Source of the DNA: Trichobilharzia regenti
Taxonomy: Eukaryota > Platyhelminthes > Trematoda > Strigeidida > Schistosomatidae
Reading direction: 5' to 3'
Length of the DNA: 64,000 bases
Assembly (NCBI GenBank): GCA_944472135.2
Contig: OX235270.1
Coordinates: forward strand, 70,441,168 to 70,505,167
Shown here: positions 1 to 11,400 of the stretch, piece by piece
Numbering within the stretch: position 1 is the stretch's first letter
How the letters are laid out: every line of letters begins with the position of its first letter
Program-made: the position numbers and the translations under genes
Notes under the pieces: generated by a model
What the model was told of the DNA's origin: nothing
The model's input: the letters and a program-made list of their open reading frames with translations, nothing else
Database searches by the model: none

Positions 1-1960
1 ATATCTTTCTTTAAGTTTGCTGGTATCCCGAGTGGTACAAGTAGGAGTTTGGTGGATTGATCATTTATATTCAGAGAGGCAGCAAGTGCAAACTTTAGTT
101 GCCTATGTAATCGTTCAATAGTCCCACTGAAAATGCAATAATATGAAGTCGTCTGTATGTGTTTTATTCCCATTAATTTGATGAGCTTCTGAAACAGACA
201 GTTTTCAAATTCTGCACCTCTACCGGTAGTAATAGGAGATGGAAGAGCAAGGTTTGACATCCACTTTTTAACCTCAGCTTTAGCAACTATTTCAGCGGAG
301 ATATCTGTTAAAGGAATTACTACAGGCTAACGAGTGTATCTATCAATGCAAGTTAAAATATAGTCGAAACTATTGGAAGGAGGCAGTTGAAAAGCGACAT
401 TTACACGCACATGGTAGAATCTACGGTCAAGGATTTTAAAACGACCGAATGGCTCATTGGTGCAATGAGGGATCTTAACTCTTTGACAAGGGAGGTAGTC
501 TTGCGTTCACTTCATAGAATCGTTACCAATGTCTGGTCATATAAGTCTTTCTTTAAGCGGCTTCCTATTAGCACTGACTCCGGGATGCGAAAATTTACTA
601 AGGTTCTCAAAAATTGTGCGTCTTACGGCTGCCAGAAAAAGTGGTCCACACTTACCATTAGATGTATCACAAATGACTCACTATGCTAAAGTGAATCTCT
701 GTGAGTTCTAAGAATGTTATTTTAAAAGACGCAATCTTGTTCTTTTCTACATCATCATTTTGTAAGGTTGAGAGATGTTTGCAAACGATATCGAAGCATA
801 TAATACTGTTAATGTGTATGTGTTTGCGTCTGTAACTTCGCTGTTACTACCAAGTATGTGTCGAATGTCGGAGATAATTTTGTATGTAACCTAAGATGCC
901 GTAATTCACGAAGTGAGTAGTTATCTTTTTTGGCTGATAAGGCTTTGTTTAGAACCATAAAGAAAATAAAAACTGTACTTTATAGTTGATATCTGAGATG
1001 TTAGATAGCTAAATAAATTGCTAGCAATTCTCTGCCCAAAGTGCTATGGCGAAAAGAATGAAAGTGGTACACTTGTTGCTGTTGAACTGCCTCACAATGG
1101 CTAAGTTCTAGTAGTCCATCATGAGGGGAATAGAAGCTTAGTTTTTGCGTCTGACTAGGAATGTCTTTTCACTTAACAAGATAATTAACACTTTTGGACG
1201 ATTTAAAGGCTTGAGTTTACTATTGAAACCACCGATTACGTTCACGTAAACAGTCAGTTAATGATTGTGAGATAGTAGCGCAGTTGGGAATGCAGCGACC
1301 ATGAAAACTGTCAAGAAACGAAAATCCTCGTAATTCCTTAAAGAGATCGGTTGGTGGATAGTCTTAAATGGTCTTCGCGTCATCCTTGGCTGTAGATCAA
1401 ATGCCTGAGCAATTGTCTTAGGTTGACTGTCAATCAGCACAACTAAAGTCTTTCGAATACAGTCTTCACATATCTCAGTTGTTCACTCTGATTTGCGCTC
1501 ACAATTGGTGGGTTATCGATGTATGTATAGAGGAAGGAGAGACCACGAAGCACATGATCGATTAACCGTTGGCATATCTGAGTGGCGCACACTAGCCTAA
1601 AATGCATGTGGATAAATTTTTTCAAACCAAATAGTGTCGTCGAAATGGATGAGAATTTGGTGACAATGTCAATTTGGGAGAAAATGTGAACATCAGGAAA
1701 ACTTCTGGATAAGTCGTGTATATGAAAAAATGTGTCTCTTGGGTACTTCTTGTTTGTTCAAAGCTCCGTAATCACCTCACAGCCGAATTTCACCAGAATG
1801 ATGCCCAGTTCCAGTATTCTGTCCGACTCTTCCCTTGAAATACAAAGTTGGTATGGATCAAGACGTCGCGAGTGTGCAAAAATTGGTGATCAAGCAGTTT
1901 TAATACTATGAAACATGTGATGCCTCAGTTCTGTTTCTCAAAAGGGAGTTTTCACCTGTG
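1..1960 (-). mobile_element. Decayed Ty3/gypsy retrotransposon pol (RT to integrase)
   Basis: Read on the minus strand with many frameshifts and stops. Around 1,860-1,790 lie residues like PYQLCISREESDRILELGII (start of RT). Around 1,700-1,440 follow HIFSQIDIVTKF and FIHMHFRLVCATQICQRLID, then YIDN in place of the catalytic YIDD. Around 1,350-1,230 is RFIPHC-like RCIPNCATI. At 370-1 is integrase with DRYTR and TTGRGAEFENCLFQKLIKLM. The element runs off the left edge. It is a dead copy of the Boudicca/Saci type of schistosome gypsy elements (family placement inferred). Confidence 0.75.
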
Positions 1961-2439
1961 CTTTCTAATATAATGTTGTCCATATCTGGTCATCTGACCC
2001 AATATAGAACGCGAAGCCGTGATTGTAAAATAGCATGTAGATCGGAGTTAGATACAGTATGCAACAAAGATACCCAACCCACAACATTCACAATCACCAA
2101 TTACCAATAATGGAAGAAATTAAAAGGAAGTAGTCCTCCTGACATACTTGGAATTATCCCTTCAGTCATAGGCAGGAGGTAACAATTAAGACGGTAAAGC
2201 AAATCTGAATCGAATAGGTAAGGCTGGAGAGGGTTTATGACACTCAAAATCAATGTGGACATCTGGAGTCCTCAGTACGCGGAGAAATAGTCAAGTTTTC
2301 AGCAGTAATGTCGAGTCATTCATTCAATATGTTCCAAAGACGTGGCCTGTAAGTGATCAAAAGTGTTTCAAACAGGCTTACGAAGACATTTATAGACTTG
2401 TCTTCAGTGCGTACTGTAGATGATGGGGTCAACCAAGAG

Positions 2440-2735
2440 GGATAAGCAACAAAGAAGTCCAGCAGGCCAGAATCTGCTGCTCAGTAAATACGCAGAAAGA
2501 CTGAACAAACTCTGAGAGGACTTTTAAGCAATATGGCAAATCAGGGCCTTGAGTGGAACCCTAATAGGGTGCGTGCATTCGAGTATGATATAGTCGAGAT
2601 CATGTGAAGGGAAGTTGGAAGCTTGTGACAAATCGTGTTAGAAAGATGGAAGAGGACAGAATACAGTGGAGATGCGCTTCTCAAGTCTTATGTTTCATTT
2701 GGAACCCAGGGAATAAATAAATAATAACAGTGAAT
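2440..2735 (+). mobile_element. RTE-clade LINE, 3'-end fragment
   Basis: A short 5'-truncated piece. It reads like the element's last codons (GLEWNPNRVRA, then a Trp-rich end), followed by the terminal motif tcttatgtttcatttggaac and an AATAAATAAATAAT tail. The same ending occurs at 7,741-7,795 and 62,219-62,281. Confidence 0.6.
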
Positions 2736-3207
2736 GGTAACATAATTAATTTCAGGACGAGCAGATCTTGGTTGAAGAGCCAAGTTTTATAGGTAAGAAT
2801 GAGGTCTAAAATAATCATGCCTTCTTTTTGTGAATTTAAAGGAGTTTCAGTTTTCATGGGACATTCGTGGAATAAGAAGAAATCCTTTTGTTCCTTAATC
2901 TGTGCTGACTGATCACTCTGCCGTTCAAAAGTTTCTTTTTTTGTGCGCCTTGCTCAACCACGTAGAAACAAAAGTTTTGTTTAGTTAAATACACCAAACT
3001 GCAGGAAAGTAAAAAGATCTAAATGGAAATTTTTTAATGCAAACATAGACTCAACGGAACCTCATAAAATGTTCTTAGAGCTTTAAGATAAAAACTACCA
3101 GTAGTAGGATAATCTATATCCTTTGTTGTGTATTTGCTTTTTCAATTCATGGATAAACCCCATCCAGGCATTAATGAAAACAGAAAGGCCTAGATCAACA
3201 AAGAATA

Positions 3208-4214
3208 TCTTTTCGGCAAATTCATTTTCCACCTTATCTGTACAATCACAAATATATATGTGTTACTTCGTATGAATGTGTACATTAAGTTTGTCAAACA
3301 AAAATACAATTGGTTATGGTTATTTTAACTAAACAGGTGAAGATTAGTAATTGGAGTTGTGTAATACAAAATCAGTCAAGAAAATTGGGTGTTAATGAAA
3401 TTAGGGTAGTAACAAAGGTGATGAGTTGTTACAAACAGTTGTTAAAAGAAGTTATGCAATGATATGAGTAGTTTGATGAGTGAGTTTTACTCAGGACGCA
3501 ATATAGGAACAAAGAAGAGAATACGAAACTGCGTAAGAGATCTCAGTGAATACAAGAATTATAAGCAACTGAAGAACAGACAAACAAAGTTAAGTCATGA
3601 AAATCAAAAATCAAATCAAAAAAGTTGTTACCATGACAGCAGAAATGGTTGAGTAATCCTCTTTTGTATGCACACCTCAGGTTATTCTACGTTAATGGCC
3701 ACAGCTTCAGTGATACAAAGAAGACGAAACCGTATTGATAGATTATTTTTGACTCTGTAGATTACCTTGAAAGAGGCGTTTTTTGAAATGGGTTTTCAAT
3801 TATCGCACTCCTTATTTTGATGAGTTAATTTTGTTTCTTCGCCTGTTCTTTAATCTCATATAATTCTTGTATTCATTTAGAACTGTTACGCAATTTCGTA
3901 TTATCTACTTTGTTCCTATATTGCGTCCTGAGTAGAACTCACTCATAAGGCTATTCATATTATTATACAACTTCTTTTAACAACTGTTTGTAACAACTCA
4001 TCACCTTTGTTACTACCCTAATTTCATTAACACCCAATTTTCTTGACTGATTTTGTATTACACAACTCCAATTACTAATCTTCACCTGTTTAGTTAAAAT
4101 AACCATAACCAATTGTACTTTTGTTTGACAAACTTAATGTACACATTCATACGAAGTAACACATATATATTTGTGATTGTACAGATAAGGTGGAAAATGA
4201 ATTTGCCGAAAAGA
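3208..4214. repeat. 1-kb palindrome with ~400-bp arms (Penelope-like terminus)
   Basis: Arms at 3,208-3,610 and 3,812-4,214 are inverted copies with few differences for most of their length, around a spacer of about 200 bp. Each outer end carries GCCGAAAAGA. The same sequence ends the Penelope-like fragment near 30,530, and related forms occur at 29,124 and 43,694. The arms code for nothing recognised. Confidence 0.75.
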
Positions 4215-4899
4215 GACACTTCGCTGATCTACGTGTTTTTTCATTTGTTTTTTTCGTCTTTAAAATGAGTCATCGTAAGTCAGTGACCTGCCGAGTTTCT
4301 CACAGACACGGTGATCATTTCCATGTGACACTTAGGGAGTAGTCGCAGATTCATCAATTGTTTTTTTACTTATCCGGGTACTGCCTATCTAATAGTGAAG
4401 AAAATGACGAAATTCTGTTTGCTTCTGTTGTGAATTATTTAAGAAAATATTACACGCCTAATTTCGATAGACGATTTAAACCCATAATGACCCGTGTCAA
4501 GAAAAAAATTTAAAAGCATGATATCGATTCATCCTGTATGACACGTTATGAAGAAGCAATTGCCACAGTGTCAGTACTGTCTCACACCAAGAAGGATTCT
4601 GTGAAGCAGATTAATTGTGTTTAAAAAAACATAAATTAGCCTAAAAAAGGAAATGACAATACTATTTCGGATGTTATTTTCACCTTATCATTTTAAAAAG
4701 GTTATTTTTGCAGGCTAGTGCACATATCTATAGATGAATGGAAAATAATTCGGTCGTGTAAGAGGTCATAATTCATGTTAATTCGCTTGCTTGGTGAACC
4801 AAATAGTGATAGGTTGTTTTTATATTTTGAGAATAAATCGCTGTTCTCAGTTAGATCATTTCAGGTGAAATTCTTCAAAGTTTGGTGCAAAAAGGTTCA

Positions 4900-7795
4900 T
4901 TGTGCTGAAGTTTCTGTAGCAATTTTGATTACAGGGTGGAGTTGCTAGCCTCACGCCTGAGAAAGGAATGGTTACATTAAGATAAAGTTTAGAGAGAAGC
5001 GACCTTTTAGGTTGCTCCCCTCAAAATCGGAAAATAACGGACAAAACAATGAGAACAACACCAGAAAAAGGAAAACAGTTCACAGCAAAAAGGGCGAAAA
5101 GCGACAACAACGATACAATACAACAACATGCAACATGGTTCAGCACAGTTAAATAAAATGATATCTCAACCATAGACTCACTGTCTTGGAACAACTTGAA
5201 CATGTAAATCCAACAATATATACAATTATAGATATGCAGGCAACAATGGACAATACTCCAGCTGGTGACATTAAAATACTAATGGAAGACATGAACGCCA
5301 AGCTAGGACCAGACAACACAGGAAAAGAACTCATCATGGGTAAAGGAGCTCTCGGAGAAATGAATGAAAACGGAGAACTCTTCGCCGACTTCTGCTCCCT
5401 CAATGGTGCTCAAGGAAGTGGAGGCACAGCCTACTGGACACAAAAGCAAGAAGAGGAGCAGACGTTGGCTCAGACCACTATCTCGTACAAGGGACAATCC
5501 AAATCAAATTAAAAGCTTTCAGGGAAACAGGAGCTGTAGACGGACCACAAGCCAAGTTCAACACTCAAAAGCTGAAGGACCAGGCTACAAAGGACATCTT
5601 CATTGCAAACATAAGGGAGAAAGCCGAGACACAAATCAACACTAGAGAAAAGGTCAGCGTCGAAAAGCACTGGGACAACTTGAAAACGGTGTGAAGTCAA
5701 ACCTGCATGGGAGTTCTAGGCAGAAAGAAGAGAGGCAGGACAAACAGTGGCTCACTACGGACACTTGGAAACTAATAGAAGAGAGAAGGACAGTGAAACA
5801 AAAGATTATCCAGTGCACTGACGAGCAACAAAAACAGGTGCTGAATGCAAGCTACAATACACTGAACAAAAGAGTGAAGAAGAGTGCCAGGGAAGACAAA
5901 AGAAAGTATTGTGAAACCATGTCAAGTGAAGCGGAACAAGCTGCAGGCAAAGGAGACCTCGCCACACTCTACCAAACAACTAGGCACCTATCAGGCAAAA
6001 GTCCGACACAGATTAAGCCAGTGAAGGATGGCAATGGAAAGTCAATCACCAAAGAGGTGGAACAAAGAAAACACTGGGCTGAACACTTCCAAAGACTTCT
6101 AAATTGACCGCCACCTACAACACGCCCAACAATACCAACAACGGAAGCAGAACTATCAGTGAACATCGATCCTCCGACGAAATCGGAAGTCCTGAATGGA
6201 ATCAAGATGCTAAAAACTGGAAAAGCAGCAGGACCAGATGGAATCCCAGCAGAAGCTTTTAAAATATACCCAGAGACAACAACGGAATTGATGACACCAC
6301 TGCTGGAGAAGGTGTGGAAAGAGGGCAAAGCACCTGAGGATTGGAAGAAAGGATACTTATTCAAACTACCAAAGAAAGGAGATTTAAGTCAATGTAAAAA
6401 CTGGCGTGTAATCATGCTCCAGTCCATTCCAAGCAAAATAATAAGCCGCATCATCCTGGAGAGAATCAAACAAGCCAACTGGATGAAAAACTTCGACCGG
6501 AACAGGCTGGATTCAGGAGAAACAAATCATGTATTGATCAAATCGTCACTCTACGAATCATCATTGAACAAAGCTTGGAATGGTAGTCACCTCTCTATAT
6601 CAACTTCATCGACTTTGAAAAGGCCTTCGACAGCGTCGATCGAGAGGTCATTTGGAAACTACTTCGCTACTACGGGGTCCCATCGACAATTCAACATCTC
6701 ATCCAACAGTTGTACGACAATATTGTATGCCAAGTAATCCACAACGGGAAACTTACAGAGGCCTTCGAAGTGAGCACGGGAGTTCGACAAGGCTGCCTAC
6801 TACCACCAATGATCTTCCTGATTGCAGTAGATTGGATAATGCGACAGACAACGGCAACCAACGAGGGAACAGGTATAAAATGGACTGACACAAAAGACTT
6901 GGAGGATCTGGACTTCGTCGATGATAGATGTCTGATTTCCCACAAACTGGAAGATATGCAAGTGAAAAGCAACAAGTTGGCAGAAGAAGCATCCAGAGAA
7001 GATAGGACTTCAAGTGAACATAGATAAAACAGAGGTGATGAAGATTCCTGGTCAACGCCAACAGCAGCAATAACATCAGACAACAATCAGCATAAATGGG
7101 AGGAACCTGAAAGAAACAACCTCCTTCACCTACCAACCTGGAAAGCATAGTTTCAACTACAGGCAGACGGAACTGACGAGGATATCAAAGCCAGAATCGG
7201 AAAAGCAAGACAAGCTTTCATTACTCTTAAGTCTGTGTGGAGTTCAGTAGCACTCACCATCAAAAATAAGATCCGGATTTTCAACTCCAATGTAAAGCCA
7301 GTGCTAATATACGGATCAGAGACTTGGCCAGCGCGTCATAAGGAGCATCTCAAGCAAACTTCAGACCTTCATCAACAGTTGTCTTTGCTCAATACTCAAT
7401 ATCAGATGGCCGGCCAGAAAATATCACCAACAGGGATCTCTATCAATGAGCGAACCAACAAAGCAGGAACCGATTGTGAAACAAATAGGCAGGAAGAAAT
7501 GGAGATGGATTGGATTGGCCATACTCTGAGGAAACACACCATCAAGTGACATCACTAGACAAGCCATCGCTCGAGTGGGACTCGAAAGGGAGGCGGCGAG
7601 TTGGTCGTGAGGGTGACTTGGATGAGGTCATGTGAAGAGGAGATGAAAGCGTGTGGGCAGACTTGGAGCGAGGTGAAAACGGGGTAAACGGAGCGTGGTA
7701 AAAGAGTTGGCAGAAAACAGAAGGCAATGGAGACGCGCAGCTGAAGCCCTTTGTTCCTCTAGGAACTAAAGGATGCAATAATAATATGCAATAGT
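4900..7795 (+). mobile_element. RTE-clade LINE (SR2-like), near full length but broken
   Basis: A degenerate copy of an apurinic-type-endonuclease plus reverse-transcriptase element. An endonuclease remnant at about 5,210-5,500 includes ILMEDMNAKLGPDN. A linker follows (5,500-6,100), then RT domain blocks at 6,159-7,030: GKAAGPDGIPAEA, a split FEKAFDSVDREV block across frames, TGVRQGCLLPP, and FVDD in place of the usual ADD box. A C-terminal WIGHTLRK lies near 7,510. Many frameshifts and stops show it is inactive. The 3' end is at about 7,741-7,795 with an AATAAT tail. At 4,905-4,965 a short inverted piece of the element's 5' leader is attached. Confidence 0.85.
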
Positions 7796-8189
7796 GATAA
7801 TCTTCAAAGTTTTGTAGTAAACCATTCTTTCGCCTTTCCAGATAACAAGTTTTTTCCCAATCTCTACTATAGGTGTTGAGTTATTTCCGCTACCTGCATT
7901 ACGTGTTGCTAAGATAGAAAATGAACTCAGTGAACTCGTTTCCTCTGAGTTTGATTATTATAAGCTTAAGGACTTTCAACCCCTCTGTTGTGGTTATAAG
8001 TCGGTACATACCTCAGGAATACAAATGTTGCAAAATACCTTTAAAAATCATGAATAGTAGTTGAAATTGTGTCTAGAAATATACTTGAAATTTTTGGATG
8101 GGCTTTTAATGTTTTATTCAACTTAGTTTGTATACTGAGATGCATAGTTCATCTATTTATGTTAACGTTATTTGAAATCTTTGACATAC

Positions 8190-8452
8190 CCAATTTCTGC
8201 ATTAGGATTTAAGTGAAGTGTTTCTACTGAATTTCGATTTGACAAATTGGTAACAAGCGTTTCATAATTTGTTGTTTTTTCAAGACTTGGAATTATGCGA
8301 CTCGGCGCCAGCTCGAAACTATGTGAAAACATATCTGGCTGGAGGAATTTCTTGACAAGTGTGTTCATTACTCGTGCATCCTGTTCTTCACTAATCTGAC
8401 CACCATAAATTATTTCTGCAACCATAAACTGCATATATTTCCAAATGAAACT
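8190..8452 (-). CDS. Dynein heavy chain exon: start of C-terminal domain
   Basis: This 263-bp exon encodes FIWKYMQFMVAEIIYGGQIS, matching the RYMIGEVQYGGRVTDDFD motif, then LVKKFLQPDMFSHSFEL and LHLNPNAEIG (family: GLHPNADI). Acceptor tttttcag, donor GG|GTATGT in phase 2. About 330 more residues would be expected in a full-length chain. None were recognised between this exon and the left edge. Confidence 0.92.
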
Positions 8453-11400
8453 CTGAAAAAAATACGTAGTAATTACTTCAGACGAAATCCCATCAGTTCT
8501 TATTTCATGTTGATTATCATTTTTAGGTTGCGATCTATTAACATGCGCTGACTAATGTTACTGACACTGAAAGACAAATGTCCGTTTCGGTGAGTTTAGT
8601 TAACTTAACACCAGATTTATTCTTCACAAGATTTGTGAAGTATCTCAGTTTGTTTTTTATACAACTTTTAAAGCTATCAGTGAGTCTTAAAGTAGCACCA
8701 AGTCCGGATTTCCAACAAAAAAATATTCCTCTACAGGTATAGCAGTTCAGTCTTTCAGTGAAGTTCCAAACGTGATACGAGGTAAGTGCATTGCCATAAT
8801 CACCATTAATTATTTCGACCAAAAACTTATACATGACTGATTGGATGTAACAATTCCTTAGCTTTAGGACTGTTCACCAGAGTGAAAAATGTTTCCGAAA
8901 CTTGAAATCAAGTCGTTAACACAGGATATGCCAAAAATATATAATTTTGTATCATAGTAGGTATATGGTGGACTTTTAAGATACTTATGTGTACGAAGAT
9001 GCAGGAAGTGTCTCAAACACTGTTAAACCAGCTTCGAAGGGGCATAATCTCTTTACGGCTTCGGTTTCACATCCCCAGCAGAATAAGTGCAGAATCTGAT
9101 TAAGAGAACTTGTTTCATAAACCGCGTGATCCTCAATGAATGAACCACGATAAAAAGAATTGATTACATTCTGAACTAGTTGAAATCGTACTATTTCACG
9201 TCATTTCCTTGATTTAGAATCAACGTAAAAAGTAAAGAAGATGGGAAGTTTAACACTAGTGTTTACAGAAAACCTATACATTCAAATAGATATTTGGACT
9301 TCCGATCATCCCATCATATGTCAGTAAAAACAGGATTGGTGAAATGTTTAAATGACAGAGCACAAAACTAAGTAGTACCAAGGAAAATCTATGATGGGAA
9401 GTGATGCACGTAAAAGAAGCCTTGAAACTTAATAATTACCCGGATGAATTATTCAGGAAGTATATAAGGAAATGTAGAAATAAAATAAATAATGATAGTA
9501 GCGATAGTGATAATAATAATAATTACGACACCAACAATAAGGAATTTAAATCATCAGTAGTATTTCCATGCAAAGAAGGAACCTCGGAGGCCTTACGCAG
9601 AATTCTTAACAAGGCAGGAATAAAAGTGGCATTCGAACCCACAAGCTCAATTAGAAGCACGCCTTGTCGGTTAAAGGATCCCGTGGAGCCAATTAAACAA
9701 AACAATTTATCCCTGCAATGATTGGCAAGTCAAATACATAAGTCAGAGTAGTAGAACAAGGGCAATTAGACTAGCCGAACATAAAAACCTAGCTAAATCT
9801 AGATTGGTTGGCCCAAATAAGATAAGAAACCTAGAAAATAGTCCAGCTATAGCACTACATGCAATTACATACAACCATACAATAGTATAAGATAAGATGA
9901 CAGTTATAAAATCTTATGTAACAGGATGAGGGGAGAGATTGGTAACAAAAGACATATCTATCTAACGAACTGCGGGGGAAAACATGTAACAGAAATGATT
10001 CAACGCTTGTCCCAGACATCTGGAAACTTCTACTACCCCCGCGACAAATAGGAAAGAATAAAGAAAACTGTAAAACAAAAGTTTTGACGTTGTACGGTTA
10101 TAACTGATATGATTACGAACAGTAATAAATTGGGTTCGAAACATCATCCAGGAAATAATACTGTTACACTATGTGATATATCCAATAAACAAACTAATAC
10201 GGAATTACTTACTACCACAGTGCCCAAGTTTTACATATATATTGATCTAGAATCCTGTCTGAAAACGGTCGTTTGTGGTGAAAATGACCAATAAACAAAA
10301 AAGAAAATTTGAGGTGGATGACTGGTCCCATTAAGTGGAGACGAGTTTACTTTCAAAATAATTATTCTGTGAGATAATTCAGGATTTTAAAGTGAAGATC
10401 ACAATAAACATGCAGTGAAAATGACTGGAAAATGTACCTTACAAGAGATCACAAAAACTCGCGAAAAAATGGATGCATTGATAATCAAAATTTCAATGAT
10501 ATCAGAACTAAAGGATCTCATCTACCACTTATTTGGCCAAAGTCTAGTGCACGCAATGCCAATAAACCGATCCATGGGTCAGTCTTCTCACCAGTTAACG
10601 CTATAATCAGAAGATCTTCAAGAAGAATGATTCTTTAGTTCTGTGCTATGAAAACGATACAGAGCGGATATTTCATGTCTCCATGTTTGTCTCTGGCTTC
10701 ATCTAAGAAGACATATCGATTGAATGGCTTCCTGAAGGCTTCCACCTGCCTGCCTGATTTCATTTCTGCGATTCCAGAGGGAATAGTTTCACCTTTTGTA
10801 TTTTTGGAATTTCTGCAGCGACTGAAATGATTTTCCGGCGTGGGGTCGCTAGCTCCAAGCTCCATCATCCCTCTTTTCTAGGGCTTGAAATTAGCTAGTA
10901 AACCAGTGAACCGGTAAACTAGGTGAATATGATGAAAGTAATGGAAATGGGTTGGATATAATCTGAAGAGACTGTCAATCGTCAAACCCTCAAATGGGAC
11001 CCGAACGGGAAACGACAAGTTGTGTGTCCGTAGACGACATGGAAAACGTCTTATGAGGAAGAAATGGAAGATTATCGGCAACAGTGGAGGCGGCTGAAAT
11101 AGACTTCAGAGAACAGACTGAAACAGAGATTTTCTGTAAAAGCTCTACGTTCCATTCAGAATCCAAAGGAATAATGATAAACTACAAACAAGTATTTGAC
11201 AAATCCATGAAATATTACAACATAAAATCTTGAGTCACGACGCATCATCTTCATAAAACAACAGATTTCACTGATTGGAACACAGGAATTATCTCAGTAT
11301 CAATGATTGAAACCTAATGCCTTCTGCTTCTATATACGGAAGATGCTCAACTACAAACTGGTGGCAAAATACATAAATGTGTGGATTAAATAGCATTGAT

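Noticed and set aside
1..8180. Remaining dynein C-terminal exons
   Set aside because: The minus strand was scanned for the expected C-terminal blocks (Trp-rich WMTGFFNPQGF-type and the YGLYLEGAGWD-type motif) and none was recognised. They are presumed to lie beyond the left edge.
8538..8834. Independent small gene on the minus strand
   Set aside because: Its protein aligns with the neighbouring dynein exon, so it is better explained as an exon duplicate.
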